Shown: positions 1 to 7,439 of the stretch, piece by piece
Numbering within the stretch: the stretch's first letter is position 1
How the letters are laid out: each line of letters opens with the position of its first letter
NCBI RefSeq assembly: GCF_002994635.1
Contig: NZ_PVNL01000101.1
Span: 62,001 to 126,000, forward strand
DNA from: Enhygromyxa salina
GTDB lineage: Bacteria; Myxococcota_A; Polyangia; Nannocystales; Nannocystaceae
Direction of reading: 5' to 3'
DNA: 64,000 nt
Program-made: the position numbers and the translations under genes
Notes under the pieces: model-generated
Seen by the model: the letters and a program-made list of their open reading frames with translations, nothing else
Databases searched by the model: none
Told to the model about the DNA's origin: nothing

Positions 1-609
1 GCTGAGCTCGCGGGTCTGCTCCCGAGTGCCGTTCAGCCGCGGGTAGTACCAAAACCCGCCGGCCACGCCCGCGCGGAAGGTCGGCACGATCCACGGGTGC
101 TTCTCGATGAACAGCTTGTGCGTGTAGCCAACCCACAGATCCAGGCCCGAGGTGGTCCCGGGCTGGCAGGTGCCCACTTGCGCCTCGAGGCCGCACGAGT
201 CCATGCGGAAGGTCTGCCAGTCGCCACGATCGAACAGCGCCGCGGCGCCGATGTGCAGCCAGTGGGCGCGGTGCAGCTGCCGGTCGTACTGAAACCCGAT
301 CCGCCCGCGCGGGATGTACCCGTTGGGCGTCAGGCCGATCTGGACCGGAGCGAGCAGCGACACCGCGTTGCCACCGTAGACGAAGTCGGGCAGCTGAAAG
401 CCCGACGGGGCGGACTTGTAGGTGCCACCTGGTCCGCCGCGACCGGACACCGCCGGTGACGCCGAGCCGGACGCCGAGCCAGACGCCGAGCCAGAAGACG
501 GCGGCGCCGCGAGGGCAGCGCTCGCGAGCGGGAGCGTGACTGCGATCAGCACCAAGGCCAGCAGCAATCGACGCAAGACGGGTCGGCGGTGAAGCTTAGA
601 TCGAGGCAT
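1..609 (-). CDS. Secreted or outer-membrane protein, C-terminus beyond the window
   Basis: An open frame of 203 codons runs from an ATG at 607-609 to the window edge without a stop, so only the N-terminal part is visible. Residues about 1-30 form a signal peptide: basic start (MPRSKLHRRPVLRR), hydrophobic core (LLLALVLIA) and small residues before a likely cleavage near AAPP. A linker of three Gly-Ser-Ala-Ser units follows, encoded by near-identical 12-nt repeats. The rest has alternating aromatic and polar residues (for example FDRGDWQTFR, LDLWVGYTHK, GGFWYYPRLN) that suggest beta strands of a barrel or porin-like protein. No family recognised. It is divergent from the rhodanese gene at 828. 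Confidence 0.72.
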   Translation of the reverse strand, partial: MPRSKLHRRPVLRRLLLALVLIAVTLPLASAALAAPPSSGSASGSASGSASPAVSGRGGPGGTYKSAPSGFQLPDFVYGGNAVSLLAPVQIGLTPNGYIPRGRIGFQYDRQLHRAHWLHIGAAALFDRGDWQTFRMDSCGLEAQVGTCQPGTTSGLDLWVGYTHKLFIEKHPWIVPTFRAGVAGGFWYYPRLNGTREQTRELS

Positions 610-827
610 GGCGAACGCGCCGTCAGTGAAACACTGGCGCGGCTTCTATGCCAGCGCGTGTTTGTGCGCGAGGCTGCTCGGGGCCGCTGTAGCGCGCTTG
701 CTCGCCACTTTCGCGGAGTACGCGCTGTGCACGGGCCCACTCCATGATCGCGGCGCATTACGCGAACACCCGCCTACGCCCAAAATCGCGTTGGGCGGTT
801 GAACGGCTCGGGTCTAAGGTAGTCCCA

Positions 828-1430
828 GTGCTCGCGTTGCTCCTGATCGCCGCGCTCCTCGTGGCAACCATCGCGCTCGCGCGACAGCTCGAGTTGCTCA
901 CCGATCTGCTGCTGCTCGGCGGGGCGTCGCTGCTCGCTGGCGTGGTGTTCTTGGGGCTCCACCCCGACCTCGAGTGGATCGCGACCCCGCCCGCGGACGA
1001 GGGCAGCTGCAGCGTCGACGAGATCCCCAGCGTCGCGCCCGTGGTCGATCGCGTCTCGATCGAAGAGGCGCAGGTGTTGCTCGAGCAGGCGCAGGTGACC
1101 TTCGTGGACGCCCGCCCGGCCTACCACTACGCCGCCGCCCACATCCCCGGCGCGATGAACCTCCCGGCCGAGGACGCCGAGGGTCTGCTCGACATGCAGT
1201 CGCTGCCGATCCCGCCCGAGGGCGCCGTGATCACCTACTGCGATGGCGGCCGCTGCGAGCAGTCGGAGTACCTGGGGCTGCTGTTGCGCGAGCGTGACGT
1301 GTGCCAAAAAGTTCGGGTGCTCGAGGGTGGCTGGCAGGCCTGGGTCGCCGCGGGCGGCCCCATGGTCAGCGGTGACACCCGCTTTGGTGACGCGCCGAGC
1401 TCCAGCGTCGCGCCGGAGGCAGCCGGATGA
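828..1430 (+). CDS. Membrane-anchored rhodanese-like sulfurtransferase
   Basis: The protein has an N-terminal hydrophobic stretch of two probable membrane segments (VLALLLIAALL... and LLLLGGASLLAGVVFLGL), then a rhodanese domain from about residue 75. Visible landmarks are FVDARPAYHYAAAHIPGA (the rhodanese CH2A-type motif), the active-site loop CDGGRC with its catalytic Cys, and LEGGWQAWVAAGGP at the end. Rhodaneses move sulfane sulfur or act as redox and persulfide sensors. I chose the GTG at 828 because AAGGT lies 7 nt upstream; an in-frame start at 744 is possible but would put a polar stretch before the membrane segment. The stop overlaps the next gene's ATG (ATGA), so the two are probably translationally coupled. 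Confidence 0.85.
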   Translation: MLALLLIAALLVATIALARQLELLTDLLLLGGASLLAGVVFLGLHPDLEWIATPPADEGSCSVDEIPSVAPVVDRVSIEEAQVLLEQAQVTFVDARPAYHYAAAHIPGAMNLPAEDAEGLLDMQSLPIPPEGAVITYCDGGRCEQSEYLGLLLRERDVCQKVRVLEGGWQAWVAAGGPMVSGDTRFGDAPSSSVAPEAAG

Positions 1431-1927
1431 GCTCGGTAGACCAGTCCAAGCAGGTGTCCGCAAGCGGGCGAGAAGCCCCCCCCAGGTGGATGATCCTCGC
1501 CAGCTGGCCCGCGCGGCTGATCGCGGGCGGCGTGTTCATCTACGCGGGGGTGCTCAAGCTGATCGACCCCGCGACGCTCGCCCAGGACATCGCCAACTAC
1601 CAGGCGTTTCCGTACTGGACCTGGAACCTCGCGGCGGCCGTCGTCCCGATCGCCGAGCTGCTCGGGGGCCTCGCGCTGATCACCGGGTTCAAGCGGCGGG
1701 CCGGCTCGTTGGTGCTGGGCGCGCTGACGGTCGCGTTCATTGGCTTGATCTTGTCGGTGATCGTCCGCGGCATCGATCTGAGCTGCGGCTGCTTTGGCGA
1801 GGCCACGCAGGCCAGCGCGGTCGGCTGGCCGCTGCTGCTGCGCGACGTGGCGCTGCTCGCCGCGATCGTGGTCGCCTACCTGCCGCCCGAGCCACGGTCC
1901 AGCTCCGCCAAGCGCCTGGCCAAGTAG
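1427..1927 (+). CDS. DoxX/MauE-family membrane protein with CGCFG motif
   Basis: A 166-residue protein with four predicted membrane helices (ASWPARLIAGGVFIYAGVLK, LAAAVVPIAELLGGLALITG, LVLGALTVAFIGLILSVIV and LLLRDVALLAAIVVAYLP). The cysteine motif CGCFG before the last helix is typical of MauE/DoxX-type proteins linked to disulfide or quinone redox work. It overlaps the rhodanese gene by 4 bp, which suggests a joint role in thiol or sulfur redox at the membrane (inference). Its 3' end overlaps the convergent sigma-factor gene by 52 bp (1876-1927); both C-termini look natural. Confidence 0.85.
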   Translation: MSSVDQSKQVSASGREAPPRWMILASWPARLIAGGVFIYAGVLKLIDPATLAQDIANYQAFPYWTWNLAAAVVPIAELLGGLALITGFKRRAGSLVLGALTVAFIGLILSVIVRGIDLSCGCFGEATQASAVGWPLLLRDVALLAAIVVAYLPPEPRSSSAKRLAK

Positions 1928-3123
1928 TCGCGCGCGACCTGATTGGGCGCCCCCGCGATCGCCTGCTGATAGGCCGCGACCGCGGCGTCGATCTGCCCGG
2001 CGCGGCGAAGCAGGTCAGCCCGCGCGGCGTAAAAGGGCTGGTAGTCACCCAACGAGCTGTCGTGTGCGAGCGCCTCGAGCAGCGCGAGCCCGGCCTCGGG
2101 GCCGTGGGTCCGAGACACCGCGACGGCGCGGTTGAGCTCGACGATCGGCGACGGATGCCGACGCGCCAGCTCGGTGTAGAGCGCGACGATCTGCCGCCAG
2201 TCGGTCGCGTCGACGCTCGGGGCCTCGGCGTGCAGGGCCGCGATCGCGGCCTGCAGCTGATACGAGCCGGCCGGGCCGATGCTCAGCGCGCGCTTGGTCA
2301 ACGCGATGCCCTCGGCGATCTCCGCGTGGTTCCACAGGCCGCGATCTTGCTCGTCGAGCACGTGGTCGCGCGCGGCTCGGCGCGAGTGGTGCAGGGTCAC
2401 GAGGGCGAGCAGGCCGAGCACCTCGGCGCGCTCGGGGAGCAGCTGCGCGAGCAGCCGGCCGAGCCGCAGCGCCTCGTCGCACAGATCCCGGCGCACGCCA
2501 TCGGGACCGGTCGCGCAGTAGTAGCCCTCGTTGAACACCAGGTAGACCACGGCCAGGACCGAGTCGACCCGCTCGGGCAAGGCCTGCGCGCTGGGAACGA
2601 CATACGGGATCTTGGCCGCGCGGATCTTCGCCTTGGCCCGAACCAGGCGCTGGGCCATGGTCGGGACCGGGACGAAGAACGCCGCGGCGATCTCGGCCGT
2701 GCTCAGGCCCCCGAGCGTGTGCAGGGTCAGCGCGACCTGGGCCTCGCGGTTCAGCGCCGGGTGACAGCAGGTGAAGATCAGCCGCAGTCGATCATCGGCG
2801 ATGTCCGGCTGATCCAGCGACGCGGCGTCACGGCGCTCGTCGGCCTCGAGCTCGATCAGCGCGGCGACGCTGGCTTGCTTGGCGCCACGGGTGGCGGCGC
2901 GACGCAGGCGATCGATCGCCTTGCGCCGCGCGGTCGTGGTGATCCACGCGCCAGGGTTTTCGGGGATCCCGTCGCTCGGCCAGCGCTCGAGCGCGCTGGC
3001 CAGCGCGTCATGAAGCGCATCCTCGGCCAGATCAAACTCGCCAAGGATGCGGATCAGCCCAGCCAGCACCGCGCCTGACTCGCGCCGAAACACCCGCTCG
3101 ACCGCGACGCTGACCGGGATCAT
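1876..3123 (-). CDS. ECF42-group RNA polymerase sigma factor with C-terminal extension
   Basis: 415 residues, about twice an ordinary ECF sigma factor. The sigma2 region is near residues 10-75 (GEFDLAEDALHDALASALER, PGAWITTTARRKAIDRLRR) and sigma4 near 125-175 (LGGLSTAEIAAAFFVPVPTMAQRLVRAK). A long helical, TPR-like C-terminal domain follows, with the family-typical VYLVFNEGYY and RLGRLLAQLLP segments. This architecture is that of the ECF42 group, which in other bacteria sits beside DGPF (YciI-like) genes, as here: the DGPF gene ends 15 bp upstream on the same strand. No anti-sigma factor is encoded nearby, and in this group the C-terminal extension is thought to carry regulation. The gene probably shares the promoter at 3524-3552. 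Confidence 0.92.
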   Translation of the reverse strand: MIPVSVAVERVFRRESGAVLAGLIRILGEFDLAEDALHDALASALERWPSDGIPENPGAWITTTARRKAIDRLRRAATRGAKQASVAALIELEADERRDAASLDQPDIADDRLRLIFTCCHPALNREAQVALTLHTLGGLSTAEIAAAFFVPVPTMAQRLVRAKAKIRAAKIPYVVPSAQALPERVDSVLAVVYLVFNEGYYCATGPDGVRRDLCDEALRLGRLLAQLLPERAEVLGLLALVTLHHSRRAARDHVLDEQDRGLWNHAEIAEGIALTKRALSIGPAGSYQLQAAIAALHAEAPSVDATDWRQIVALYTELARRHPSPIVELNRAVAVSRTHGPEAGLALLEALAHDSSLGDYQPFYAARADLLRRAGQIDAAVAAYQQAIAGAPNQVARDYLARRLAELDRGSGGR

Positions 3124-3138
3124 CCGCGATGACCCCGA

Positions 3139-3489
3139 CTAACTGAAGACCATGACCGGGCGGACCTCGATCGTGCCGGTCCGCGCGCCGGGGCACTTGG
3201 CGGCCCACTCGAGCGCGCCGTCGAGATCCGCGGCCTCGACCAGGTAGTAGCCGCCGAGCTGCTCTTTGGTCTCGGCGAACGGGCCGTCGGTGATCATGCG
3301 CTCACCATCGCGCAGCCGGACCGAGGTCGCGGTCGAGACCGGCTGCAGCGCGTCACCAGCGACGTACGCGCCCGCGGCCTTCATGTCGTTGGTGTAGGAC
3401 ATCCACTCGCCGAACACCTCCTGGCGCTGTTCCTGCGGGACTTGGGCTTCGGCGGCTTCGTTGGCGTAGATGAGCAGTAGGTATTGCAT
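3139..3489 (-). CDS. DGPF/YciI-like protein, partner of the ECF42 sigma factor
   Basis: A 116-residue protein starting MQYLLLIYANE. I chose the ATG at 3487-3489 because AGGAGA lies 9 nt upstream; the longer frame adds an unlikely leader. Typical family marks are the N-terminal MQYLLLIY strand, the motif DGPFAETKEQLGGYY that names the DGPF group, and a C-terminal EVRPVM. DGPF proteins are small ferredoxin-like-fold proteins of unknown biochemical function that are repeatedly found as the genomic neighbours and targets of ECF42 sigma factors. Here it is the first gene of a two-gene operon. Confidence 0.93.
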   Translation of the reverse strand: MQYLLLIYANEAAEAQVPQEQRQEVFGEWMSYTNDMKAAGAYVAGDALQPVSTATSVRLRDGERMITDGPFAETKEQLGGYYLVEAADLDGALEWAAKCPGARTGTIEVRPVMVFS

Positions 3490-3523
3490 CGTCGGTGTCT
3501 CCTGGTGGTGAAGGTTCATCCCC

Positions 3524-3552
3524 TCGACGCACGAGCTCACGCCCGATCGACA
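3524..3552 (-). promoter_or_regulatory. Probable ECF42-type promoter (TGTCGA, 17-bp spacer, CGTCGA)
   Basis: Read on the minus strand, TGTCGA (3552-3547) and CGTCGA (3529-3524) are separated by exactly 17 bp. They end 34 bp before the DGPF start codon. As I recall the published ECF42 work in Streptomyces, its promoters have TGTCGA at -35 and a CGA/TC-type -10, so this site would make the operon autoregulated. Sequence and spacing are seen; function is inferred. Confidence 0.6.
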
Positions 3553-3572
3553 GGGTCCCGAGCTTTTTTAAC

Positions 3573-4916
3573 TCAGATCTCGAATTTTCGGATCCACAGA
3601 TCCGAGTCCTCGCCCCCGCTCGCGTGAGCGCCCACCGCGATCGCGTAGTTGTGGGTGGTGACGACCACGTCGTAGAGCCGATCGAGATCGGCGTTGTCGA
3701 GCACCACGTCGGCCGCGAGCTCGCCCCCGTTGGCGTCGTACCAGCTCAACAACCCGTCGGCGGCGCCCCCCGAGCCGTTCGTGTACCCGGCGACCACCAG
3801 CCCTCCGGGCAGCAGCGCGAGGCCGCTGGCGCCGTGCTCGAGCCCGCCGCCATCGTGGGTCTGCGACCACTCGAGGGCACCCGCGGCGTCATACTTGCTC
3901 AGCGTGAACGAGCTCTGATCCGCGGCCCGAGCGAGCAGGTAGGCCTCACCGCCGCCGCCGATCACCAGCTCCTCGAACACGTGGTCGGCCTGACCCTCGA
4001 TCGGCGCGGTCCAGCCAGGATCCCCGGTGACGCTGTAGCGCTCGAGCAGCGCCGCGTCGCCGCGGACCGCCCAGATCTCGCCACTCGGTGACACCCCGAC
4101 CGGACCGAGCGAGCCGGCGGTGACCTGCAGCTGCGCCCAGGACTCGAGGTCGAGCGGATCGTAGCGAGCCAGGAACCCGCTCTCGCTGTGGTAGCCGACC
4201 GAGGTCACGAAGTCCTGCCCGTCGACGGCGACGCCGAGGATCCCCGAGTTGCCGACGTCGACCAGGGTCGTCCAGCCCGAGTCGCCGTCGGTGTCCCAGA
4301 CCCGCGTGGCCCCCTGGCTGCCCAGGAGCCCGCCGACCGCGAGCTCGTCGAGCCCGGTGAGCTCCAAGCTGGGCTTGTCGGTCTGCAGCGAGCTCACGCT
4401 CCACACGAAGTTACCGTCGACGTCGAACTCGGCCAGCAGGTAGCTGCTGGCGTCGATCGAGATCAGCACGTCGATGTTGCGCTGGGCGTCGACGACGACC
4501 TCGAGGCCGACGTCGTCACCCTGCTGATCGTCGATGTCGATGAACCGCTCCCAGATCAGCGCGCCGGGGAGCTGACAGAACGCCGAGCAGCCGTCGCCGG
4601 GCTCGTTGTTGCCGTCGTCGCAGGCCTCGCCAGGGTCGAGCTGGCCGTCGCCGCAGCCCAGCGGCGGATCGCCGTCGCCGTCGCCAGGATCGTCATCGCC
4701 GTCGCCCTCTGCCTCGCCAACGTCACCCGCTGGATCGCCGTCGCCGTCGCCCAGGGTCCCGTCGCCCAAGGTTCCGTCGCCGTCACCGTCACCAGGCGCG
4801 CTGCCGCCGTCGCCGTCGCCGTCGCCGTCGCGGGCCGAGCTGTCACCGCAGGCCGGACAGATCAGCGCGCCGACGACGAGCGCCATGAACACGGGACGGT
4901 TGAGCGAGCTCGACAT
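3573..4916 (-). CDS. Secreted lipoprotein: Gly-Asp linker, one myxo Cys-rich repeat, beta-propeller-like domain
   Basis: 447 residues from the ATG at 4914-4916. Residues 1-22 are a signal peptide ending at Cys23 (PAC, a relaxed lipobox). Residues 29-85 are a Gly-Asp-rich linker. Residues 88-114 hold one myxobacterial Cys-rich disulfide repeat (CGDGQLDPGEACDDGN, then GDGC...C). The rest is strand-rich with repeated WSV/W-containing blades, probably a propeller of PQQ/WD type, ending in DLWIRKFEI. It is a clear paralogue of the gene at 4985, which lies 68 bp upstream on the same strand and ends in almost the same residues. Function unknown; surface display or adhesion is a guess from the architecture. 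Confidence 0.85.
   Translation of the reverse strand: MSSSLNRPVFMALVVGALICPACGDSSARDGDGDGDGGSAPGDGDGDGTLGDGTLGDGDGDPAGDVGEAEGDGDDDPGDGDGDPPLGCGDGQLDPGEACDDGNNEPGDGCSAFCQLPGALIWERFIDIDDQQGDDVGLEVVVDAQRNIDVLISIDASSYLLAEFDVDGNFVWSVSSLQTDKPSLELTGLDELAVGGLLGSQGATRVWDTDGDSGWTTLVDVGNSGILGVAVDGQDFVTSVGYHSESGFLARYDPLDLESWAQLQVTAGSLGPVGVSPSGEIWAVRGDAALLERYSVTGDPGWTAPIEGQADHVFEELVIGGGGEAYLLARAADQSSFTLSKYDAAGALEWSQTHDGGGLEHGASGLALLPGGLVVAGYTNGSGGAADGLLSWYDANGGELAADVVLDNADLDRLYDVVVTTHNYAIAVGAHASGGEDSDLWIRKFEI
4669..4838 (-). repeat. Gly-Asp-coding hexanucleotide repeats
   Basis: On the plus strand this stretch is dominated by GTCGCC/ATCGCC-type hexamers that encode the Gly-Asp linker of the lipoprotein on the minus strand. 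Units are 6 nt, so gain or loss of one unit keeps the frame. Confidence 0.7.
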
Positions 4917-4984
4917 CCAACGATCCTGACGAGCGGCGCGCGAGCGTGTCAAATTTTGGTTGCTGGCGCTTGGTTTGAGGAGCC

Positions 4985-6409
4985 TTAGATCTCGAACTTG
5001 CGGATCCACAGATCGCCGTCTTGCCCGTCCGCGTGGTGACCACCGACAGCGACCGCGTAGCCGTCTCCAATGACCACGTCGACGAACACGTCGAGATCCA
5101 CGGCCGCGTCACCATCCACGACGATGTCGGGGATCAGGGTGTCACCGTCGGCGTCGTACCAGGCGAGCAGGCCGTCCGCGCCGTCGGGGCCGCCGTTGGT
5201 GCTGCCGCTGACCAGCACGCCACCGCCGGGCAGCACCGCCAGGCCGCCCGCGGCCTCGAGCTGGCCGGGGTCATCGTGGTCCACGGTCCAGCTCAGCTCG
5301 CCGCTGCTGTCATACTTGCTGATCGTCAGCAGCGAGCCGTCGTTCGCGGCCGAGAGCAGATAGCTGTTGCCCTCGCCGTCGACGGCGAGGTCGGCATAGA
5401 CAGCGTCGTCGAGCGGCGCAGAGACCCACGCAGGTGCACCCGCGGCCGTGTAGGTCTCGAGCTGCCGCGGGCTGCTGCGCATCGCCCAGCTCTGCCCGTC
5501 GGGGCCGACCGCGACCAGCCGGATCGAGACACCGTCCGAGTCGAAGTTGCTCCAATCCTCGGTCCCGGTGTTGTCATCGCGAAACAGGAGCGCCTTGTCG
5601 TTGGCGTGGTACCCACCCGCGACGATGAAGCCCATGTCGTCGACCGCGACGCCAAGCACCCGCGAATTGTTGACCGGGACGTTCTGCGTCCACTGCGAAT
5701 TGCCGTCGGTGTCATACATGCGAGTCGCGCCCTGGTTGCCGTTGCTCCCGCCGACCACCAGCGTGTCATCGGGGCTGACCGCGAGGCTGGGGACCAAGGT
5801 TGCGAGCGAGGGATAGCTCCACAGCGCCGTGCCGTCGCCCGCGTACTCGGACAGGCGATAATTGCCGTTGGTGCTGATCAAGATGTCGATGTTGTCGCCG
5901 CTGTCGAGCACCACCTGAACCCCGACGTCGTCGTCACCCGCGTCGTCGTAGTCGAGGATCGACTCCCACACGACCGCCCCAGGCACCACGCAGCTGGCCG
6001 TGCACGCGTCGCCCGGGTCGGTGTTGCCGTCGTCGCAGACCTCGTCGTTGCTGGGCTGCACATAGCCGTCGCCACACGCCGCGAGCTCGCAGGCGCTCGT
6101 GCACGCGTCCTCCTCGACGTCGTTGCCGTCGTCACAGGCCTCGCCCGCGTCAAGCTCACCGTTGCCGCACTCGGCCTGCGGGTCGCCGTCGCCGTCGCCG
6201 TCGCCGTCACCTGGATCGCCGTCGCCGTCGCCGTCACCTGGATCCCCGTCGCCATCCCCGTCACCCGTGTCCCCGTCACCATCTCCGACTTCGGTCCCGG
6301 TCCCGGTCTCGGCCTCGGTCCCGGTATCGGCCTCCAGCGGCTCGGTCTGGCACGCGCCGAGGGTGAGGCCGACAGACAGGGTGAGCAATGAAGTACGGGC
6401 AGTCCTCAT
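4985..6409 (-). CDS. Secreted lipoprotein: Gly-Asp linker, two myxo Cys-rich repeats, beta-propeller-like domain
   Basis: 474 residues from the ATG at 6407-6409. The signal peptide ends in a canonical lipobox (LGAC, Cys20). A Thr/Glu then Gly-Asp linker spans about 28-78. Two tandem myxobacterial disulfide repeats follow at 81-107 and 112-140 (CGNGELDAGEACDDGN; CGDGYVQPSNDEVCDDGN). The rest resembles the neighbour at 3573 position by position: VVWESILDYDD..GDDDVGVQVVLD, GNQGATRMYDTDG, and the identical tail LWIRKFEI. This points to tandem duplication. Earlier in-frame ATGs exist (for example at 6424); I chose the one closest to a normal signal peptide. Confidence 0.86.
   Translation of the reverse strand: MRTARTSLLTLSVGLTLGACQTEPLEADTGTEAETGTGTEVGDGDGDTGDGDGDGDPGDGDGDGDPGDGDGDGDGDPQAECGNGELDAGEACDDGNDVEEDACTSACELAACGDGYVQPSNDEVCDDGNTDPGDACTASCVVPGAVVWESILDYDDAGDDDVGVQVVLDSGDNIDILISTNGNYRLSEYAGDGTALWSYPSLATLVPSLAVSPDDTLVVGGSNGNQGATRMYDTDGNSQWTQNVPVNNSRVLGVAVDDMGFIVAGGYHANDKALLFRDDNTGTEDWSNFDSDGVSIRLVAVGPDGQSWAMRSSPRQLETYTAAGAPAWVSAPLDDAVYADLAVDGEGNSYLLSAANDGSLLTISKYDSSGELSWTVDHDDPGQLEAAGGLAVLPGGGVLVSGSTNGGPDGADGLLAWYDADGDTLIPDIVVDGDAAVDLDVFVDVVIGDGYAVAVGGHHADGQDGDLWIRKFEI
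6179..6285 (-). repeat. Gly-Asp-coding hexanucleotide repeats
   Basis: A tandem run of GTCGCC-like hexamers, broken by CACCTGGATC units, encodes the GDGDGDP linker on the minus strand. Length change in whole units would only alter the linker length. Confidence 0.7.
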
Positions 6410-6522
6410 ACGCGCAGCGGACATCAACCATGGTGACGTGTCAACTAATCCGCAGCGCAATTGCTACCCAGACCAATCGCACGCACGAATCGCGGACCAC
6501 CCACAGATCGCAGGAAATGCTG

Positions 6523-6966
6523 CTACACCGAGCCGGTGCTCTTCACGGCTTGGCGGGCTGCGATCGCGGCTTGAATCGCGGCGTCGAATTCTTCGCGCTC
6601 GGCGAAGCTCTTGATCTTGGGCCCGATCGTGGCGTTGACCAGCGCGGCGCCCATCATGACGAGACGCGAGCTGAACAGCAGGTGCACGTCGTCGAGGTGA
6701 GCCTTGTTCTCGCGCATCCAGTCGGTCAGCCGGCGGCGAAACTCCGCCTCGAAGAACGCGAGATCCGTGGCGTCGATCGACAGGCTGATCCGATGACCAG
6801 CGGCGATGCGATCATTGAAGCGTGAGATCACCGGATCGACGACGATCACGGGTGCGGTCCCGTAGTACCGAGTGATGAAGACCGCAGGTGCCAGCTCACG
6901 CACTTCCACGTGGCCGTGTTCGTGCTCGATGAGCAAGCGGTCGTCGTCGAGTTCGCGGACGTCCAT
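6523..6966 (-). CDS. Small cytoplasmic protein, possibly SpoIIAA/STAS-like
   Basis: 147 residues without signal peptide or membrane segment. The N-terminus forms beta strands (DDRLLIEHEHGHVEVREL, APAVFITRYYG). A strand (HRISLSIDATDLAFF), a helix (EAEFRRRLTDWMRENK) and another strand-helix pair (DDVHLLFSSRLVMMGAALVNATIG) follow. The order resembles the STAS/SpoIIAA-like fold, but I cannot confirm the family. It stands alone, with a 473-bp gap to the divergent Wzc-type gene. Confidence 0.75.
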   Translation of the reverse strand: MDVRELDDDRLLIEHEHGHVEVRELAPAVFITRYYGTAPVIVVDPVISRFNDRIAAGHRISLSIDATDLAFFEAEFRRRLTDWMRENKAHLDDVHLLFSSRLVMMGAALVNATIGPKIKSFAEREEFDAAIQAAIAARQAVKSTGSV

Positions 6967-7439
6967 GTGTGGGCGGAGGAGGCAGCACCAAAAAGGTGAC
7001 AGTTCGAGAGTGTACCTAAGACCGTTGAAAGTGCGAAGGTCTCAGTGCGCGGATTCGCCCGCTTAGACCCAACCCGCGGCGGCGGCCAGCGGCACGCCAG
7101 CTTGTGCCCGAGCCCGCCCGTTTCGCCAGCACGCTCGCATGGTACCCCCAAATCTCCGACCCCGGTTAGCTCCAGTCGACTCGTCGCAGGCTGGTGACTC
7201 AAAATGGTCACTGCTCAGCTGCACCGTCTTTGGGTGCGGAGTTTCTCGGGCCCTGGACCACGCGATGAGACCGCGCAGTCAGTCGAGACCCCTACCCAAC
7301 GCCGACGAGCGTGCGCTGCGTCCCCCCAATGTTCAGGCTGTGCATGCGAAGCCCGTCAGAACCGCCGGGCAGGCCGGCCGGGAGAAGGATCGCCGCGTCT
7401 TGGACATCCCCCAGCGTGGCTCCTAAGCTGCGCGAAGAC
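6967..7439. other. Intergenic region between divergent genes
   Basis: 473 bp separate the STAS-like gene (minus) from the Wzc-like gene (plus), so promoters for both should lie here. I see only weak dyads: CACC-TTTTT-GGTG near 6989-7001 read on the minus strand, AGACC/GGTCT around 7018-7041, and GTGAC/GTCAC around 7193-7211. No convincing -35/-10 pair, RNA gene or coding frame was found. Confidence 0.5.

Noticed and set aside
4669-6285. CRISPR-like arrays in the hexamer repeats
   Set aside because: Units are 6 bp, without spacers, and encode protein linkers; no cas genes.
7405-7432. GG-N10-GC sigma-54-like element before the Wzc gene
   Set aside because: The start site would fall at or after the ATG, and the flanking bases do not match TGGCAC/TTGCA.
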